From: Shewanella intestini
Lineage (GTDB): Bacteria; Pseudomonadota; Gammaproteobacteria; Enterobacterales; Shewanellaceae
Assembly: GCF_018221465.1 (NCBI RefSeq)
Contig: NZ_JAAIKR010000013.1
Coordinates: forward strand, 62,001-126,000
Reading direction: 5' to 3'
Length of the DNA stretch: 64,000 bases
In this document: in pieces, positions 41,638 through 51,251 of the stretch
Layout: the number at the start of each line of letters is the position of its first letter
Position numbering within the stretch: position 1 is the stretch's first letter
The notes under the pieces: model-generated
What the model was told of the DNA's origin: nothing
The model's database searches: none
Seen by the model: only the letters and a program-made list of their open reading frames with translations
Position numbers and translations under genes: made by a program

Positions 41638-41646
41638 ATTGTTGAG

Positions 41647-42615
41647 TTAGTTTTTGTGTTCAATATTGATCTTGTCGAACGACACTTCAAAAATTTGGTT
41701 TTGATAAGTGGTATTAGGCTGTATTTGTGGATAAATACCGGCTTTAAAATAGAATGTTTCGTTAAGCCAGTCTTTGGTTAAGGTGTACTTTTTACCATCT
41801 TTAGCTTCTACCGCCACGCCCCATGGCAATACTTTGGTGGTGGTTTTACCATTGACCGTCATCGATAATGTTAGCTCGGTTTTATCTGCGACAATATCGT
41901 AACTCCACGGTGTATTTGCTGCGACAGTGGCAAGTTCAACACTAAATGACTGGCAGTTGCCGCAATCACTTGAGTTGTTGTCGGCAAAGTTATCATTGAG
42001 GATCACTCTTACAGGCGTGTTCTCGCCTTCCCACTGGTATTTTACTAATGCTTGTTTGATTTCATAACCGTGTATTTGACCCACGATAACTTTAGGTTGT
42101 TGGCCACTGATTGTGGGGAATTGTTCTATTTGTAATTGCCCGTGTAATGAGTGACGACCTGTTATCTCCCAGTTTTGATTGCTGCTACTGCATTTATTAC
42201 CATTTTCATATTGATACAGTTCACGTAGTTCGGAGCGAACATAATCTGAATTGGTTGTGGTTGCGCCTTTATCGGCGAGATTAACCACAAAGTGCATGCG
42301 TTTGTCATGCTCATCAACCCAAAAGTACGGTAGGTCAGTTTCATTTGAAAACCATTCTTTACCACTACAGTCAGCAGGGATTAACTCTGCAGCAGACTCT
42401 CCTCCTTGGCCGTAATATTCATCCCTACTTATAGGTAGAGTAATCTTCCATTGTTCGATGTTCCATTCGTAACCTGTTGGTATGTCTGGCGTTTCAGGCA
42501 CGTCGGGGGTACTTGGTATCTCTGGTGCGGTTTCAGTGCCACTGTCACTGCCACCACAGCCTGAAAGTATTAACGAAAGACTCATTGCTAAGGTGATTGT
42601 TATTATTTTTTTCAT
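41647..42615 (-). CDS. PL7 alginate lyase, lipoprotein
   Basis: 322 residues with lipobox SLILSGC (Cys at about 20), then a Ser/Thr/Pro linker (about 21-48) and the PL7 domain: VRSELREL near 128, VGQIHGYE near 180 and YFKAGIYPQ near 290. Likely anchored to the outer membrane, facing outward or periplasm. It is divergent from the PL6 operon across a 284-base spacer with AATACAATACAA half-sites (42646-42660). Terminator at 41603. Confidence 0.9.
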   Translation of the reverse strand: MKKIITITLAMSLSLILSGCGGSDSGTETAPEIPSTPDVPETPDIPTGYEWNIEQWKITLPISRDEYYGQGGESAAELIPADCSGKEWFSNETDLPYFWVDEHDKRMHFVVNLADKGATTTNSDYVRSELRELYQYENGNKCSSSNQNWEITGRHSLHGQLQIEQFPTISGQQPKVIVGQIHGYEIKQALVKYQWEGENTPVRVILNDNFADNNSSDCGNCQSFSVELATVAANTPWSYDIVADKTELTLSMTVNGKTTTKVLPWGVAVEAKDGKKYTLTKDWLNETFYFKAGIYPQIQPNTTYQNQIFEVSFDKINIEHKN

Positions 42616-42899
42616 TTCATAGTTCCAACAAAATAGTCTAATAAATAATACAATACAAACGTGTTTGTTAAAGTGCTATTTTGCGTATTTATATGTGACT
42701 TGACTCATAAATTTGACTGTGAATTTTATACGGTAGTTTACCGATACCTTTAAGTTATTGAATTAAATGGTTATATTTGCAATAATTTAAATGTTAGTGA
42801 AATGATGCAGATAATTGTCAAAAAAGTTTGCGCTATGTCACAGATTAAAATCGTTAAAAATAAAACAATAATATAACACAAATTAAGGGAGCGATTTTA
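42616..42899. promoter_or_regulatory. Divergent promoter region of PL7 lipoprotein and PL6 operon
   Basis: AT-rich spacer. The minus-strand side carries TAATACAATACAAAC (42646-42660), an overlapping pair of half-sites related to the TTGTA-N-TACAA motif. A ribosome site AAGGGAG precedes the PL6 start. No other sites stand out. Confidence 0.45.
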
Positions 42900-44459
42900 A
42901 TGAAGATTAGCTTGATTGCAGGTTTGGTAACTTTAGGTTTACTTGGTGGGTGTGCCACTGAACAATTCGCTGAAGTCGCTAAAGGTACGCAAGTCAACCA
43001 AGTGTCTGTTGCGTCTATCATGCAAAATGAGAAGGCAGTAATCACATCTGGTTCTATTCAAGTTGCTGATAGTGCAGCACTAAAAAGTAAGTTAACTTCA
43101 CTTGCTGATGGAGATGTGCTGGTGCTTGAACCTGGTAAGTACCCAGATTTAGGTAAATTTAGCATTACAGCAAACAATGTCGTGATTAAAGCCAAAGTGC
43201 CAGGTAAAACATGGTTCACGGGTTTAGTTCAAATGGTATTAGAAGGTAACAACATTACTGTAGACGGTGTGGTGTTTACTGAAGGTGGTCCAGCTGAGCG
43301 TATGGGCGGATTACAATTTCGCGGTAACGATAACACCCTACAAAACTCAACGTTCTTCTTTTTCAACGACAAATATAAATATCAACCAGATAGCCGCCGC
43401 GATGAATACCCAAAATACTTATGGGTAACGCTATATGGTAAAAACAACAAACTATTGAACAACACATTCCAAGGCAAGCATAAGCGCGGCACCTTAATCG
43501 GTGTTCAAAAAGCAAAAGGTGACACCACTGCTGACAACCATGTCATTAAAGGTAACCTTTTCTATGATCACAAACATAACCAATATGAAGAGTTCGATAT
43601 CAGCTCTGCTATTCGTTACAACTCAAATAGTTGGGAAGCGATTCGTGTTGGTGATTCAAAAAGTTCTATCTACCCATCTCACACATTAATTGAAGATAAC
43701 TTATTTTATGAGTGTGACGGTGAAACTGAATTAGTGTCATTTAAATCAGGTAGTAACATATTACGTGGCAACACCATTATGAACAGCTCATCAATGGTTT
43801 CACTGCGTCACGGTACCAATAACCTTGTTGAAAACAACGTTATTTTAGGTAACAGCAAATACCGTTCAGGCGGCATTCGTTTATACGATGAAGGCCATGT
43901 TATCCGTAATAACTACATTGAACGTGTTATGGGCACAGGTAATGTCCGTGGTGGCATTGCCATTAATACGGGGATTACTGATGTGCAAAACGGTGAGCGT
44001 TTAAGCACTGAAGTGAAAGGCAAAGGCTTAAATAAACAAGCCACGCCTTACAAGGTTACGATTGAAAACAACACCATTTTAAACTCGCGTCAAAACATCC
44101 TTTATTCAGACAAGATGCACCGTGTCAGCCTATATGACAACAAAAAGGTATCGACGGTATTTGCTGGTGTTGATGTGAGTTTCAAAAACAACTTGTCATA
44201 TGCAAAAGTTAAAAAATCGTTAGCTATTAAAGGTAATGATGATGTTGCGAAGCTCGTTAATCCAACTTATGAAAACGAATTGTACTTTGGCCCAACCACA
44301 GGCGTTGAGTTACCCACTCAAGGTATTCGCACTTCTGAGCCAGAGCTAAAGGTTGCACCAAACGGTTTATTAGAAGCCGTGGATTTTGATGGTGGAGCGA
44401 AAGGCTTAAAAGTACTGACGATGGCCGAGACCGGTGCCAATTACACAATTACTAAATAA
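42900..44459 (+). CDS. PL6 alginate lyase (chondroitinase-B type beta-helix), lipoprotein
   Basis: 519 residues; lipobox GLLGGC puts the acyl cysteine at residue 19. Right-handed parallel beta-helix lyase. The catalytic region reads ECDGETELVSFKSGSNILRG followed by NTIMNSSSMVSLRHG: the ExE pair fits the calcium ligands, and the K and R lie 21 residues apart exactly as the catalytic Lys220/Arg241 of AlyGC. Single-domain length. First gene of a three-gene operon with a PL6-like protein and a KdgM porin (gaps of 34 and 44 bases). Confidence 0.92.
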   Translation: MKISLIAGLVTLGLLGGCATEQFAEVAKGTQVNQVSVASIMQNEKAVITSGSIQVADSAALKSKLTSLADGDVLVLEPGKYPDLGKFSITANNVVIKAKVPGKTWFTGLVQMVLEGNNITVDGVVFTEGGPAERMGGLQFRGNDNTLQNSTFFFFNDKYKYQPDSRRDEYPKYLWVTLYGKNNKLLNNTFQGKHKRGTLIGVQKAKGDTTADNHVIKGNLFYDHKHNQYEEFDISSAIRYNSNSWEAIRVGDSKSSIYPSHTLIEDNLFYECDGETELVSFKSGSNILRGNTIMNSSSMVSLRHGTNNLVENNVILGNSKYRSGGIRLYDEGHVIRNNYIERVMGTGNVRGGIAINTGITDVQNGERLSTEVKGKGLNKQATPYKVTIENNTILNSRQNILYSDKMHRVSLYDNKKVSTVFAGVDVSFKNNLSYAKVKKSLAIKGNDDVAKLVNPTYENELYFGPTTGVELPTQGIRTSEPELKVAPNGLLEAVDFDGGAKGLKVLTMAETGANYTITK

Positions 44460-44493
44460 TTGATTATTAGACTATAAAGATAAAGGACGTTGT

Positions 44494-46107
44494 ATGAAAC
44501 TTAATAAATTATCGCTATTTATTAGTGCTGTATTTGCTGTAACAACATTATCTGCTTGTGATTTCCATGATAAACCAAATGTCTCTGATGGTGATGGTGG
44601 GGGAGAAACACCACCACCAGTAACAGATTTGAAGCCCGATGCAGTATTTGGTGCCGCTGATATCAGCACATTAGGTTCATTTATTGAATCGACAACTGAC
44701 CAAAATGATGACGGTAAACTTGTCATCATGTTAGATAACACTGTTGATTTTACTGGTTTAGGTAACTTAGTGCTTGCTAGTGAAATGCCTGTTGTCTTAA
44801 TTGGTGGCGATGCTGCTTATGATGGCGAAGAAGGTAGTGAATTTGGTGATGCAGCGGTCATTAATGGCGGCGACGGTTGTGTGGTGATTGCCGCTGACAA
44901 TATGCAGTTAAATAACATCACTTTCAAAGACGTTATCCCAACATGTAAAGACTCATCAACTACCACGTTAATTAACGTCGGTACCTCTAGTTCTATGGGG
45001 ACTGAATATGGCACGGTTGAAAGTAAACCTGCTGGTGTTGTGCTTTCTGGATTAACGATTGATGGGACTAATCTCGCTTCTGCTGGTCACTCAGGCGATA
45101 TCACTGACTGGGTGATGGTGCGTGGTGAAGGCACTCAAATTATCAATAACTTGTTCACCGATAAGCCAAATGAAAAAGGTTCATTTATTACGCTTCAAGG
45201 TTCAAGTGCCTCTTATAAAGACGTGGTAATTAAACATAATCATTTCCAAAACTTTGCCGTAGGTAACACCTTTAGCGGTACTAACGAAGCGTTCGGTATT
45301 CGTATCGGTATTAAAAGCAATGAGGACACAGATCGTGTAACCAATGCGAGCATCACTGAAAACTTATTCACTGATGTAAATGCCTCTCGTCGCCTTATCT
45401 ATGTGCGTACCAGTGGTAACAGCATTGACCATAACACCTTTGTTCGTAGTAACGGCTTTGTGTCACTAGAAGCTGGTGTAAATAACACGGCTGATAGCAA
45501 CATTTTCATTAACGAAGGCTTAGGTGATGACAGCGGTAAATATGAAGCGGGTATTCGTATTATCTCTAAAGGTCACACGGTAACAAATAACTATATCTAC
45601 AACGCAGGTCGCGCTAAAACCGGTAACGAGGTCGGCGCGATTTCAGTACTTGAAGCTGAAATTGATCCTGGCGTGACAGAGAAAGCAGAATCAACCATTG
45701 CTAACAACACCATTGTGAGCGCAAAACAAGGCTTTATCTTTGGTAAGTCTGGCGCTTGTACTAATGACTCGGTCGTTAAGTTTGAAAATAACTTAGTGGC
45801 CAATGGTGTTGATGGTGTTAACTCAAGCGACAAAGGTATGCGTGATGACTGTGAGCTCGATGCCGCTTCAACTTGGGCTGGTAACGTATTTGCAGTGACT
45901 GATTTAAATACGCAAGGGTTTTACCCTGAAGTAGAAGGTGAACGTGACCTAATGGCTAATGGTAGTGCAGAACTGACCGAAACGGTGGCAGATAACAAAC
46001 TATTCCTTGCCACTGCAGGCGGTAATGTTGACGGTAAAGGCGCAGCTGGACTTGTCATGCTAACGGCTGACCAAGTGGGCCCTGACGCAGTAGATGCTGC
46101 TGAATAA
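44494..46107 (+). CDS. PL6-like beta-helix lipoprotein lacking the PL6 catalytic set
   Basis: 537 residues; lipobox TTLSAC (Cys at residue 22), then an acidic Gly/Pro linker, an N-terminal domain and a beta-helix that aligns to PL6 around NLFTDVNASRRLIYVRTSGN and NTFVRSNGFVSLEAG. At the AlyGC positions the calcium glutamates become S and R, Lys220 becomes R and Arg241 becomes E (read from a by-eye alignment to the neighbouring PL6 protein). A binding protein or an enzyme with a different mechanism is therefore more likely than a normal lyase. Second gene of the PL6 operon. Confidence 0.75.
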   Translation: MKLNKLSLFISAVFAVTTLSACDFHDKPNVSDGDGGGETPPPVTDLKPDAVFGAADISTLGSFIESTTDQNDDGKLVIMLDNTVDFTGLGNLVLASEMPVVLIGGDAAYDGEEGSEFGDAAVINGGDGCVVIAADNMQLNNITFKDVIPTCKDSSTTTLINVGTSSSMGTEYGTVESKPAGVVLSGLTIDGTNLASAGHSGDITDWVMVRGEGTQIINNLFTDKPNEKGSFITLQGSSASYKDVVIKHNHFQNFAVGNTFSGTNEAFGIRIGIKSNEDTDRVTNASITENLFTDVNASRRLIYVRTSGNSIDHNTFVRSNGFVSLEAGVNNTADSNIFINEGLGDDSGKYEAGIRIISKGHTVTNNYIYNAGRAKTGNEVGAISVLEAEIDPGVTEKAESTIANNTIVSAKQGFIFGKSGACTNDSVVKFENNLVANGVDGVNSSDKGMRDDCELDAASTWAGNVFAVTDLNTQGFYPEVEGERDLMANGSAELTETVADNKLFLATAGGNVDGKGAAGLVMLTADQVGPDAVDAAE

Positions 46108-46151
46108 ACCGCATTAACCCGATTAGATTATCGAAATATTAGGAAAGTATT

Positions 46152-46961
46152 ATGAAGAAGTATCTAGCACTTGCGATTTTGGGCGCACTAAGTTTTAACG
46201 CTCAGGCTGATGAAGATTATCTTAAGCCTGGTAAAAGTACCATTGCAATAAAATGGGAACATAAATTACTCGACGGTCGTACAACCCGACCTAAAGTTGA
46301 ATTTGGTCACCGTATGCGTAACGGTTTCAAGTTTGGTGTTGAACAAGTTTGGGAATATGACCGCAGTGAAACTGAATTAGACCGTGGTTTTGCGCCTAAA
46401 CAGTATGAGTTAACCTTTAAAACTGACTATGAATACCGTTTTGGTGCCGATAATGATCACCGCGTAGGGGCGGTATTAGATTACCAAACCAAAGAAGGGG
46501 CTAATAACATCCGTACTGGTGCTTATTACGGGTATAAATTTAATAGCAACTTTAACGTTAAATTCCGTGCGCGTTACAGTGAAAACCTAGACAGAATGTC
46601 AACAGGTGATCGCTACCGTGATGATATCAACAGAGAAATGCGATATGACTCTTGGTTTACTTACCGCTGGGATGACTTCCGTTTTGTTTATACCGTTATC
46701 TACTTCCAAAAGCATTCATCTGCGCTTAATAGCTCAGGCGAAGAGCAGCATGTTTATGACAACAATAAACAGCATAAGATTGAGCAAGAGTTCGCAGTAA
46801 ACTACCGTTTACCCCACGCGAAGAAGCACACGCTTTATGCTAAGTATAAGTACAAATCAAAACTAGAGAAAAACAGCCACAAAGCTGAAAACAACGGTGG
46901 TTATGATTGGTATGGTAAAGTCGATACCGCAGTTGAGTTAGGTTATAAATACAGTTTCTAA
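46152..46961 (+). CDS. KdgM-family outer-membrane porin
   Basis: 269-residue monomeric beta-barrel with a signal peptide ending near NAQA (residue 19). Alternating aromatic/charged strands, many Arg and Lys residues (suited to acidic oligouronates) and a C-terminal strand AVELGYKYSF identify the KdgM/KdgN group of oligogalacturonate- and alginate-specific porins. Third gene of the PL6 operon, so passage of alginate oligomers to the periplasm is the natural role. Terminator follows at 47043. Confidence 0.85.
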   Translation: MKKYLALAILGALSFNAQADEDYLKPGKSTIAIKWEHKLLDGRTTRPKVEFGHRMRNGFKFGVEQVWEYDRSETELDRGFAPKQYELTFKTDYEYRFGADNDHRVGAVLDYQTKEGANNIRTGAYYGYKFNSNFNVKFRARYSENLDRMSTGDRYRDDINREMRYDSWFTYRWDDFRFVYTVIYFQKHSSALNSSGEEQHVYDNNKQHKIEQEFAVNYRLPHAKKHTLYAKYKYKSKLEKNSHKAENNGGYDWYGKVDTAVELGYKYSF

Positions 46962-47041
46962 CCTTTAACTGAGTGACTCATAAGGGGGGTAGTCCCTAGC
47001 TACATCACCTTTGTGTTACCTTTGCAAACCAAAACCGACAC

Positions 47042-47091
47042 AAAATGCCGCTTTGCCCATTTTTAATTAATGGATGCAAGCGGCATTTTTT
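47042..47091 (+). terminator. Terminator of the PL6-kdgM operon
   Basis: 11-bp arms AAATGCCGCTT / AAGCGGCATTT with a 24-base inner loop and a T run. About 80 bases after the porin stop. Confidence 0.75.
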
Positions 47092-47574
47092 CATCTACAT
47101 CAGATATTGAGGCGGTTTTTAGGTCAATCACGTTTAGTGTAAAGCGCAATAGAGGATGAACCTTATTTATTCTTTACGCATCACAATTGTTAACACATTA
47201 ATATTATTATTTGCCAAAAACAGGTAATATCAATCCACATAGAAAATACCACTTTTGATGGTATGTAAAAATTCTTGATGAGAGTAAAAGGCTGTTTAGC
47301 CATAGGATATCGTTAAAGTAAGTGACTTAAAAAATCGCTTATTAAATTGTTTATATTATTGAAATATAAAACCAAGGATGAGTTTTACTATTTATAGGAC
47401 AAGCGAAAGTGCCATTTACTTGCTTAGTTTGACGCGCAACATTCACTTAGGTGACGTCGCCTCAATACTGTGGCGAGAGTGACACCACGCGTTACAAGTC
47501 AACTCATTAAACGACCTATCAGCGCGGCCTTTTGTATTAATTAACGTGGAATTCATAGACGGGATAGCCACAAC
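47092..47574. promoter_or_regulatory. Upstream region of the GntR regulator
   Basis: 480 AT-rich bases without genes. A TTGTATTAATT half-operator (47532-47542) lies just before the GntR gene, consistent with autoregulation. Nothing else is recognised. Confidence 0.4.
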
Positions 47575-48288
47575 ATGAGTACGAAGTTTACACAAATTGG
47601 CGGTTCAAAAAGAAGCTTACATGTGCAAGTTGCCTGTGAAATGGCGCGGAGTATTATTTTAGGTGAGCTGCCAGAAGGGGAGATTATTCCTGGCGAAATG
47701 GACTTATGCACCCAATTTGGTGTCAGTCGTACTGCGCTGCGTGAAGCCATTAAGTTATTAACCTCTAAAGGTTTACTTGAGTCTAAGCCGAAAGTCGGCA
47801 CTCGAGTGCGTCCACAGCAGTATTGGAACTACCTTGATTCTCAGCTACTTGATTGGCTGATAGACATGGAAAAAACCGCTTACCTATACGAAGAATTTTT
47901 GGCATTACGTAAAGCGATTGAACCAGAAGCATGTGCGAGTGCAGCACGTTTTGCATCGGTTGAACAACGTATGCAATTGTCTGAACTGTTTCAAAAAATG
48001 GACAGCATCGCCAAAGGCTTTGATCAAGATGTCTGGGTTGATGTGGATTTAGAGTTCCACCGCTTAATCTTTATCTCTACTGGCAACAGCTTCTTCTTAC
48101 CGTTTGCTAACGTATTATCGACCATGTTTAAAAGTTACTTTCATCATGCATCGAAACGCGGCACAACCTGTATTGAAGAGCATCGTGCAATTTATGAAGC
48201 CATTATGGCGGGAAATAGCGAAAAAGCCCGCCAAGCAAGCCAAGCTTTATTAACTGCAAGTGACCATGAGTTAGAAGCGATTAAATAA
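47575..48288 (+). CDS. GntR-family regulator, FadR subfamily (FCD domain)
   Basis: 237 residues: N-terminal winged helix (VACEMARSIILGELPEGEII, FGVSRTALREAIKLLTSKGLL) and a C-terminal helical FCD ligand domain with metal-type residues in DLEFHRLIF and EEHRAIYEAI. FadR-subfamily members bind TnGTnnnACnA operators. The TTGTA-N-TACAA palindromes in this locus fit, so it is the probable repressor of alginate genes, perhaps induced by a KDG- or DEH-type acid. Own promoter carries a half-site; terminator follows. Confidence 0.88.
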   Translation: MSTKFTQIGGSKRSLHVQVACEMARSIILGELPEGEIIPGEMDLCTQFGVSRTALREAIKLLTSKGLLESKPKVGTRVRPQQYWNYLDSQLLDWLIDMEKTAYLYEEFLALRKAIEPEACASAARFASVEQRMQLSELFQKMDSIAKGFDQDVWVDVDLEFHRLIFISTGNSFFLPFANVLSTMFKSYFHHASKRGTTCIEEHRAIYEAIMAGNSEKARQASQALLTASDHELEAIK

Positions 48289-48301
48289 CGTTATCATTGA
48301 T

Positions 48302-48337
48302 AAAAAAGGCCAATGTGTTTTCACATTGGCCTTTTTT
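48302..48337 (+). terminator. Terminator after the GntR regulator
   Basis: AAAAAAGGCCAATGTG, TTTT loop, CACATTGGCC then TTTTTT: a 10-bp GC-containing stem plus A/T arms, 13 bases past the stop. Confidence 0.95.
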
Positions 48338-48565
48338 ATTGGGCGCGTTGCTCAACAACGGCGTTTAATGATATTGACATGAGCAACTGCCTCTCATACC
48401 CCAGCAAATACAAACAGGATAATAGCGTGTAAATTGCCCCCATTTAGCTGGGCGGGGTGAATGTTAACTTTCATTGATCTTAAGCTAAGAAACGCATTAA
48501 AGCGTTGTCCATTATCTTAAAAAGTGGGTTATGATATAAATCATACAAATTATATCGTCACTAGA

Positions 48566-50443
48566 ATGGGTAGTCAGATGGATGAATCCTTAATTCCTAA
48601 TATTGTTGATTTTATTGGTCAAATCGATCCTTTCAACCTTCTGCCTGCTTCGGTGTTAAAAGATGTCGCTAGTTGCATTAGCATTACCTATCTTGGGCGC
48701 GGCGATCAGATTCAATTTAGTGAAGACTCGAATGAACAATACCTTTATATCATTCGTACCGGCTCGATGGAGCAGCGTAAACCCGATGGTGTTTTGCGCT
48801 CGAAAATGGGCCCAGAAGATTTGTTTGGGTTTACTTTTTTAGCGCCGCTAAAAAATGCTCGTGAAGGCTATACTGCAACCGCGATAGAAAATACTCTGCT
48901 TTATCTTGTTCCTCACAGTAAGTTGCAAAAACTGACCAAAAAACATCAAGAGTTTAGTGAAAGCATTTCCTCTGGGGCGCAGTCGCGTTTACGCTCTGCA
49001 CTTAATGTGGTGTGGTCTAATAAAGATAAAGGCCTATTTCTTAAAAAGGTCTCTGATGTAGCCCATAGTCAAGTTGCCGTGGTGGATGTGGATATGAGCA
49101 TTCAACAGGTCGCCAAAGAGATGCGTGATACCTGTAGAAGCTTTACCGCGGTAGTAAAACAACAGGGGAAAATTGTTGGCTTGATCACCGACCGAGACCT
49201 GACCAAAAGAGTGATTGCTGACGGTGTAGATATTCAACTGCCTGTCAGTAAAGTAATGACATCTCCTGCGATCACTATTAGCCCTGATGACTTGGTATTT
49301 AAAGCGGCCTCGTTAATGATGGAATACAACATCCGCAGTTTACCTATTGCTAAAGGCGATGAGGTGATTGGTTTGTTAACGTCATCGCATTTAGTGCAAA
49401 AGCACCGTATGCAGGCGATTTTCTTAATTGAGAAACTCAAATATAGCGAAACCGTCGAAGCGCTGGCGCAGTTAACACCTGAGCGCCAAGCGATTTTTGA
49501 AGCGTTGGTTGAAGGTAAGGTTAACTCGGAAATTATCGGTCAATTAATGACGATGATCATGGACGGTTATAACCGCCGTTTATTGCAAATGGCGGAAGAT
49601 AAATTTGGCCCGCCACCGTGTGACTTTAACTGGATTGTGGCAGGATCGCATGCGCGTAATGAAATCCATATGTTATCAGACCAAGACAGCGCGCTTATTT
49701 TGACGAATTCGGCCACCGATGAAGACAAAGCTTATTTTGCTAAATTTGCCCAATTTGTTACTGATAGTCTCGACTTATGTGGTTTCCCAAATTGCAGTGG
49801 TCACTATATGGCCTCGAATACCAAATGGTGCCAAACTTTGTCGGTATGGAAAGAGTTTTACAGCAAATGGGTCAGTAATCCGCAATACAGCATGTTGATG
49901 AATGTCAGCGTGTTTCTAGAAGTACGCAGTTTATACGGCAATGAATCCTTATCTGCTGAATTGCAAAAACATTTACATCAATTGATTCAAGATGAACGTC
50001 AGTTTTTACCGTCGTTAGTTAACGATGCAGTGCGGGTACAACCGCCATTAGGCATTTTCAACAAATTGGTGCTTGAAAAGGGCGGCAATAACACTCAAAC
50101 CCTCAATATTAAAAAGTACGCATTAAATTTAATTGTCGATTTAGCGCGTATTTATGGTTTGGCCGTCGGTTGCAGTGGTAGCGGTACTCGCGAGCGTTTT
50201 GAGTATGCGGTAGAGAAGAAGCTATTAGTTGAAAATGACTTTAAAGACATTATTGAAGCTTTTTACTTTTTAACCCAAGTACGCTTTGACCATCAGCTAA
50301 CGTCATTAAGAGCAGGATTAGTACCAGATAATCATATGGACCCAAGCATGATTAGCTCGTTTGAACGTAAGCACTTAAAAGATGTCTTTAGGATTATCAG
50401 TAATATGCAAGAAGCATCAAAGCTTCGATTTAGCCATTACTAA
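48566..50443 (+). CDS. cNMP-binding/CBS/DUF294 nucleotidyltransferase-like signalling protein
   Basis: Multi-domain protein of about 625 residues. A cyclic-nucleotide-binding-like domain (about 15-120), two CBS domains (about 160-280: ITDRDLTKRV and LTSSHLV), a DUF294 nucleotidyltransferase-like domain with GSHARNEIHMLSDQDSAL near 365, and a helical DUF294_C region follow. The GSxxRxE-DxD pattern is that of GlnD/GlnE-type nucleotidyltransferases. A GTG at 48524 is open but lies upstream of a likely promoter (TATGAT at 48530), so the ATG at 48566 or 48578 is chosen. Followed by a DnaQ-like exonuclease gene. Function unknown. Confidence 0.85.
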   Translation: MGSQMDESLIPNIVDFIGQIDPFNLLPASVLKDVASCISITYLGRGDQIQFSEDSNEQYLYIIRTGSMEQRKPDGVLRSKMGPEDLFGFTFLAPLKNAREGYTATAIENTLLYLVPHSKLQKLTKKHQEFSESISSGAQSRLRSALNVVWSNKDKGLFLKKVSDVAHSQVAVVDVDMSIQQVAKEMRDTCRSFTAVVKQQGKIVGLITDRDLTKRVIADGVDIQLPVSKVMTSPAITISPDDLVFKAASLMMEYNIRSLPIAKGDEVIGLLTSSHLVQKHRMQAIFLIEKLKYSETVEALAQLTPERQAIFEALVEGKVNSEIIGQLMTMIMDGYNRRLLQMAEDKFGPPPCDFNWIVAGSHARNEIHMLSDQDSALILTNSATDEDKAYFAKFAQFVTDSLDLCGFPNCSGHYMASNTKWCQTLSVWKEFYSKWVSNPQYSMLMNVSVFLEVRSLYGNESLSAELQKHLHQLIQDERQFLPSLVNDAVRVQPPLGIFNKLVLEKGGNNTQTLNIKKYALNLIVDLARIYGLAVGCSGSGTRERFEYAVEKKLLVENDFKDIIEAFYFLTQVRFDHQLTSLRAGLVPDNHMDPSMISSFERKHLKDVFRIISNMQEASKLRFSHY

Positions 50444-50504
50444 CCGTTAGCGAAACCACACCTTTGCAAAGTAATATCAACTCTACTTTAAGTAGGACGA
50501 TTAT

Positions 50505-51212
50505 ATGAATAAGTGGCTTAATTATTTTCATCCGTTGTCGCGCTTAGCGCGGGCGCGTAAGGCTTATTTGCTCGCTCACCCCACCATGCCAGAACAGTTA
50601 CAACAACTCTTGCAAGAACCTCTGCCTGATCTCTATGCGCCAGTTGAGGATTTAGTGTATTTCTCGGTCGATATTGAAACCAGTGGTTTAGATGCCAAGG
50701 TTGATCATATTTTAAGTGTGGGCTACGTCACCATGCAGGGTAAAACCATTGATCTTTCTAGTGTTGATCATACTTTTATTAAAGGGGTTGTTCGTCCTGA
50801 AACGGCAGTGATAAACCATATTATGCCGCAAATGGTCCGCGAGGCGCGCAAACTTGATGACGTAATGATGCATATGTTTGAACAAATGCAGGGCAAATTG
50901 CTTTTGGTTCACGCTAAGCAAGTTGAGCAGCAATTTGTCGACCATTATGTGTATAAGCGCTTTGGGTTACCGCCAATGCCGTTATTGTGGCTTGACACAT
51001 TAGCCATTGAAAAGTCGATGTCAGCGAATCGTCAGCATCAACAAGATGGCGATTATCGACTGGCGTCTATTCGTCAACGTTATGGTTTACCTGAATATCA
51101 TGGTCACAGTGCGTCGGTAGATGCCATTGCCACCGCCGAGTTATTTATGGCGTTGTCGGTAAAACTGTTTGGTCATAGTAAAGGGGTTTTTAAAGCGGTA
51201 TTTAAACCGTAG
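50505..51212 (+). CDS. DnaQ-like 3'-5' exonuclease (DEDDh)
   Basis: 235 residues. Exonuclease motifs: FSVDIETSGLDAKVDHILSV near residue 53 (DxE), a middle acidic segment around VEQQFVDHYV and LDTLAIE, and the DEDDh histidine-aspartate in GHSASVDAIATAELF near 212. It often accompanies the DUF294/CBS protein in gammaproteobacteria. Ribosome site AGGAC lies before the ATG. No obvious link to alginate; the pair interrupts the locus. Confidence 0.87.
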   Translation: MNKWLNYFHPLSRLARARKAYLLAHPTMPEQLQQLLQEPLPDLYAPVEDLVYFSVDIETSGLDAKVDHILSVGYVTMQGKTIDLSSVDHTFIKGVVRPETAVINHIMPQMVREARKLDDVMMHMFEQMQGKLLLVHAKQVEQQFVDHYVYKRFGLPPMPLLWLDTLAIEKSMSANRQHQQDGDYRLASIRQRYGLPEYHGHSASVDAIATAELFMALSVKLFGHSKGVFKAVFKP

Positions 51213-51227
51213 AGGTAGGAAAAAATC

Positions 51228-51251
51228 CCCGAACTCCGTGTCAGGGATAGA
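51228..51251 (-). terminator. Terminator of the kdgF-kdgK-eda operon
   Basis: On the minus strand ATCCC / GGGAT with a loop, followed by TTTTTT, about 200 bases after eda. Two further hairpins (TGCGCC/GGCGCA at 51334-51359, and GTATTGATA/TATCAATAC at 51411-51440) lie closer to eda without a T run. The terminator role is inferred. Confidence 0.5.

Larger units (their letters stand above)
41044..41646. promoter_or_regulatory. Intergenic region between two minus-strand lyase genes
   Basis: 600 bases with no protein gene. It holds AATACAA half-operators (41082-41088, 41061-41067 region is gene leader), a near-palindromic TTGTATTACAT site (41274-41284), an AATACAA at 41361-41367, a GAGATGA/TCATCTC hairpin (41478-41502) and an orphan plus-strand terminator (41525-41554), then the lyase terminator (41603-41637). 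Confidence 0.6.
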
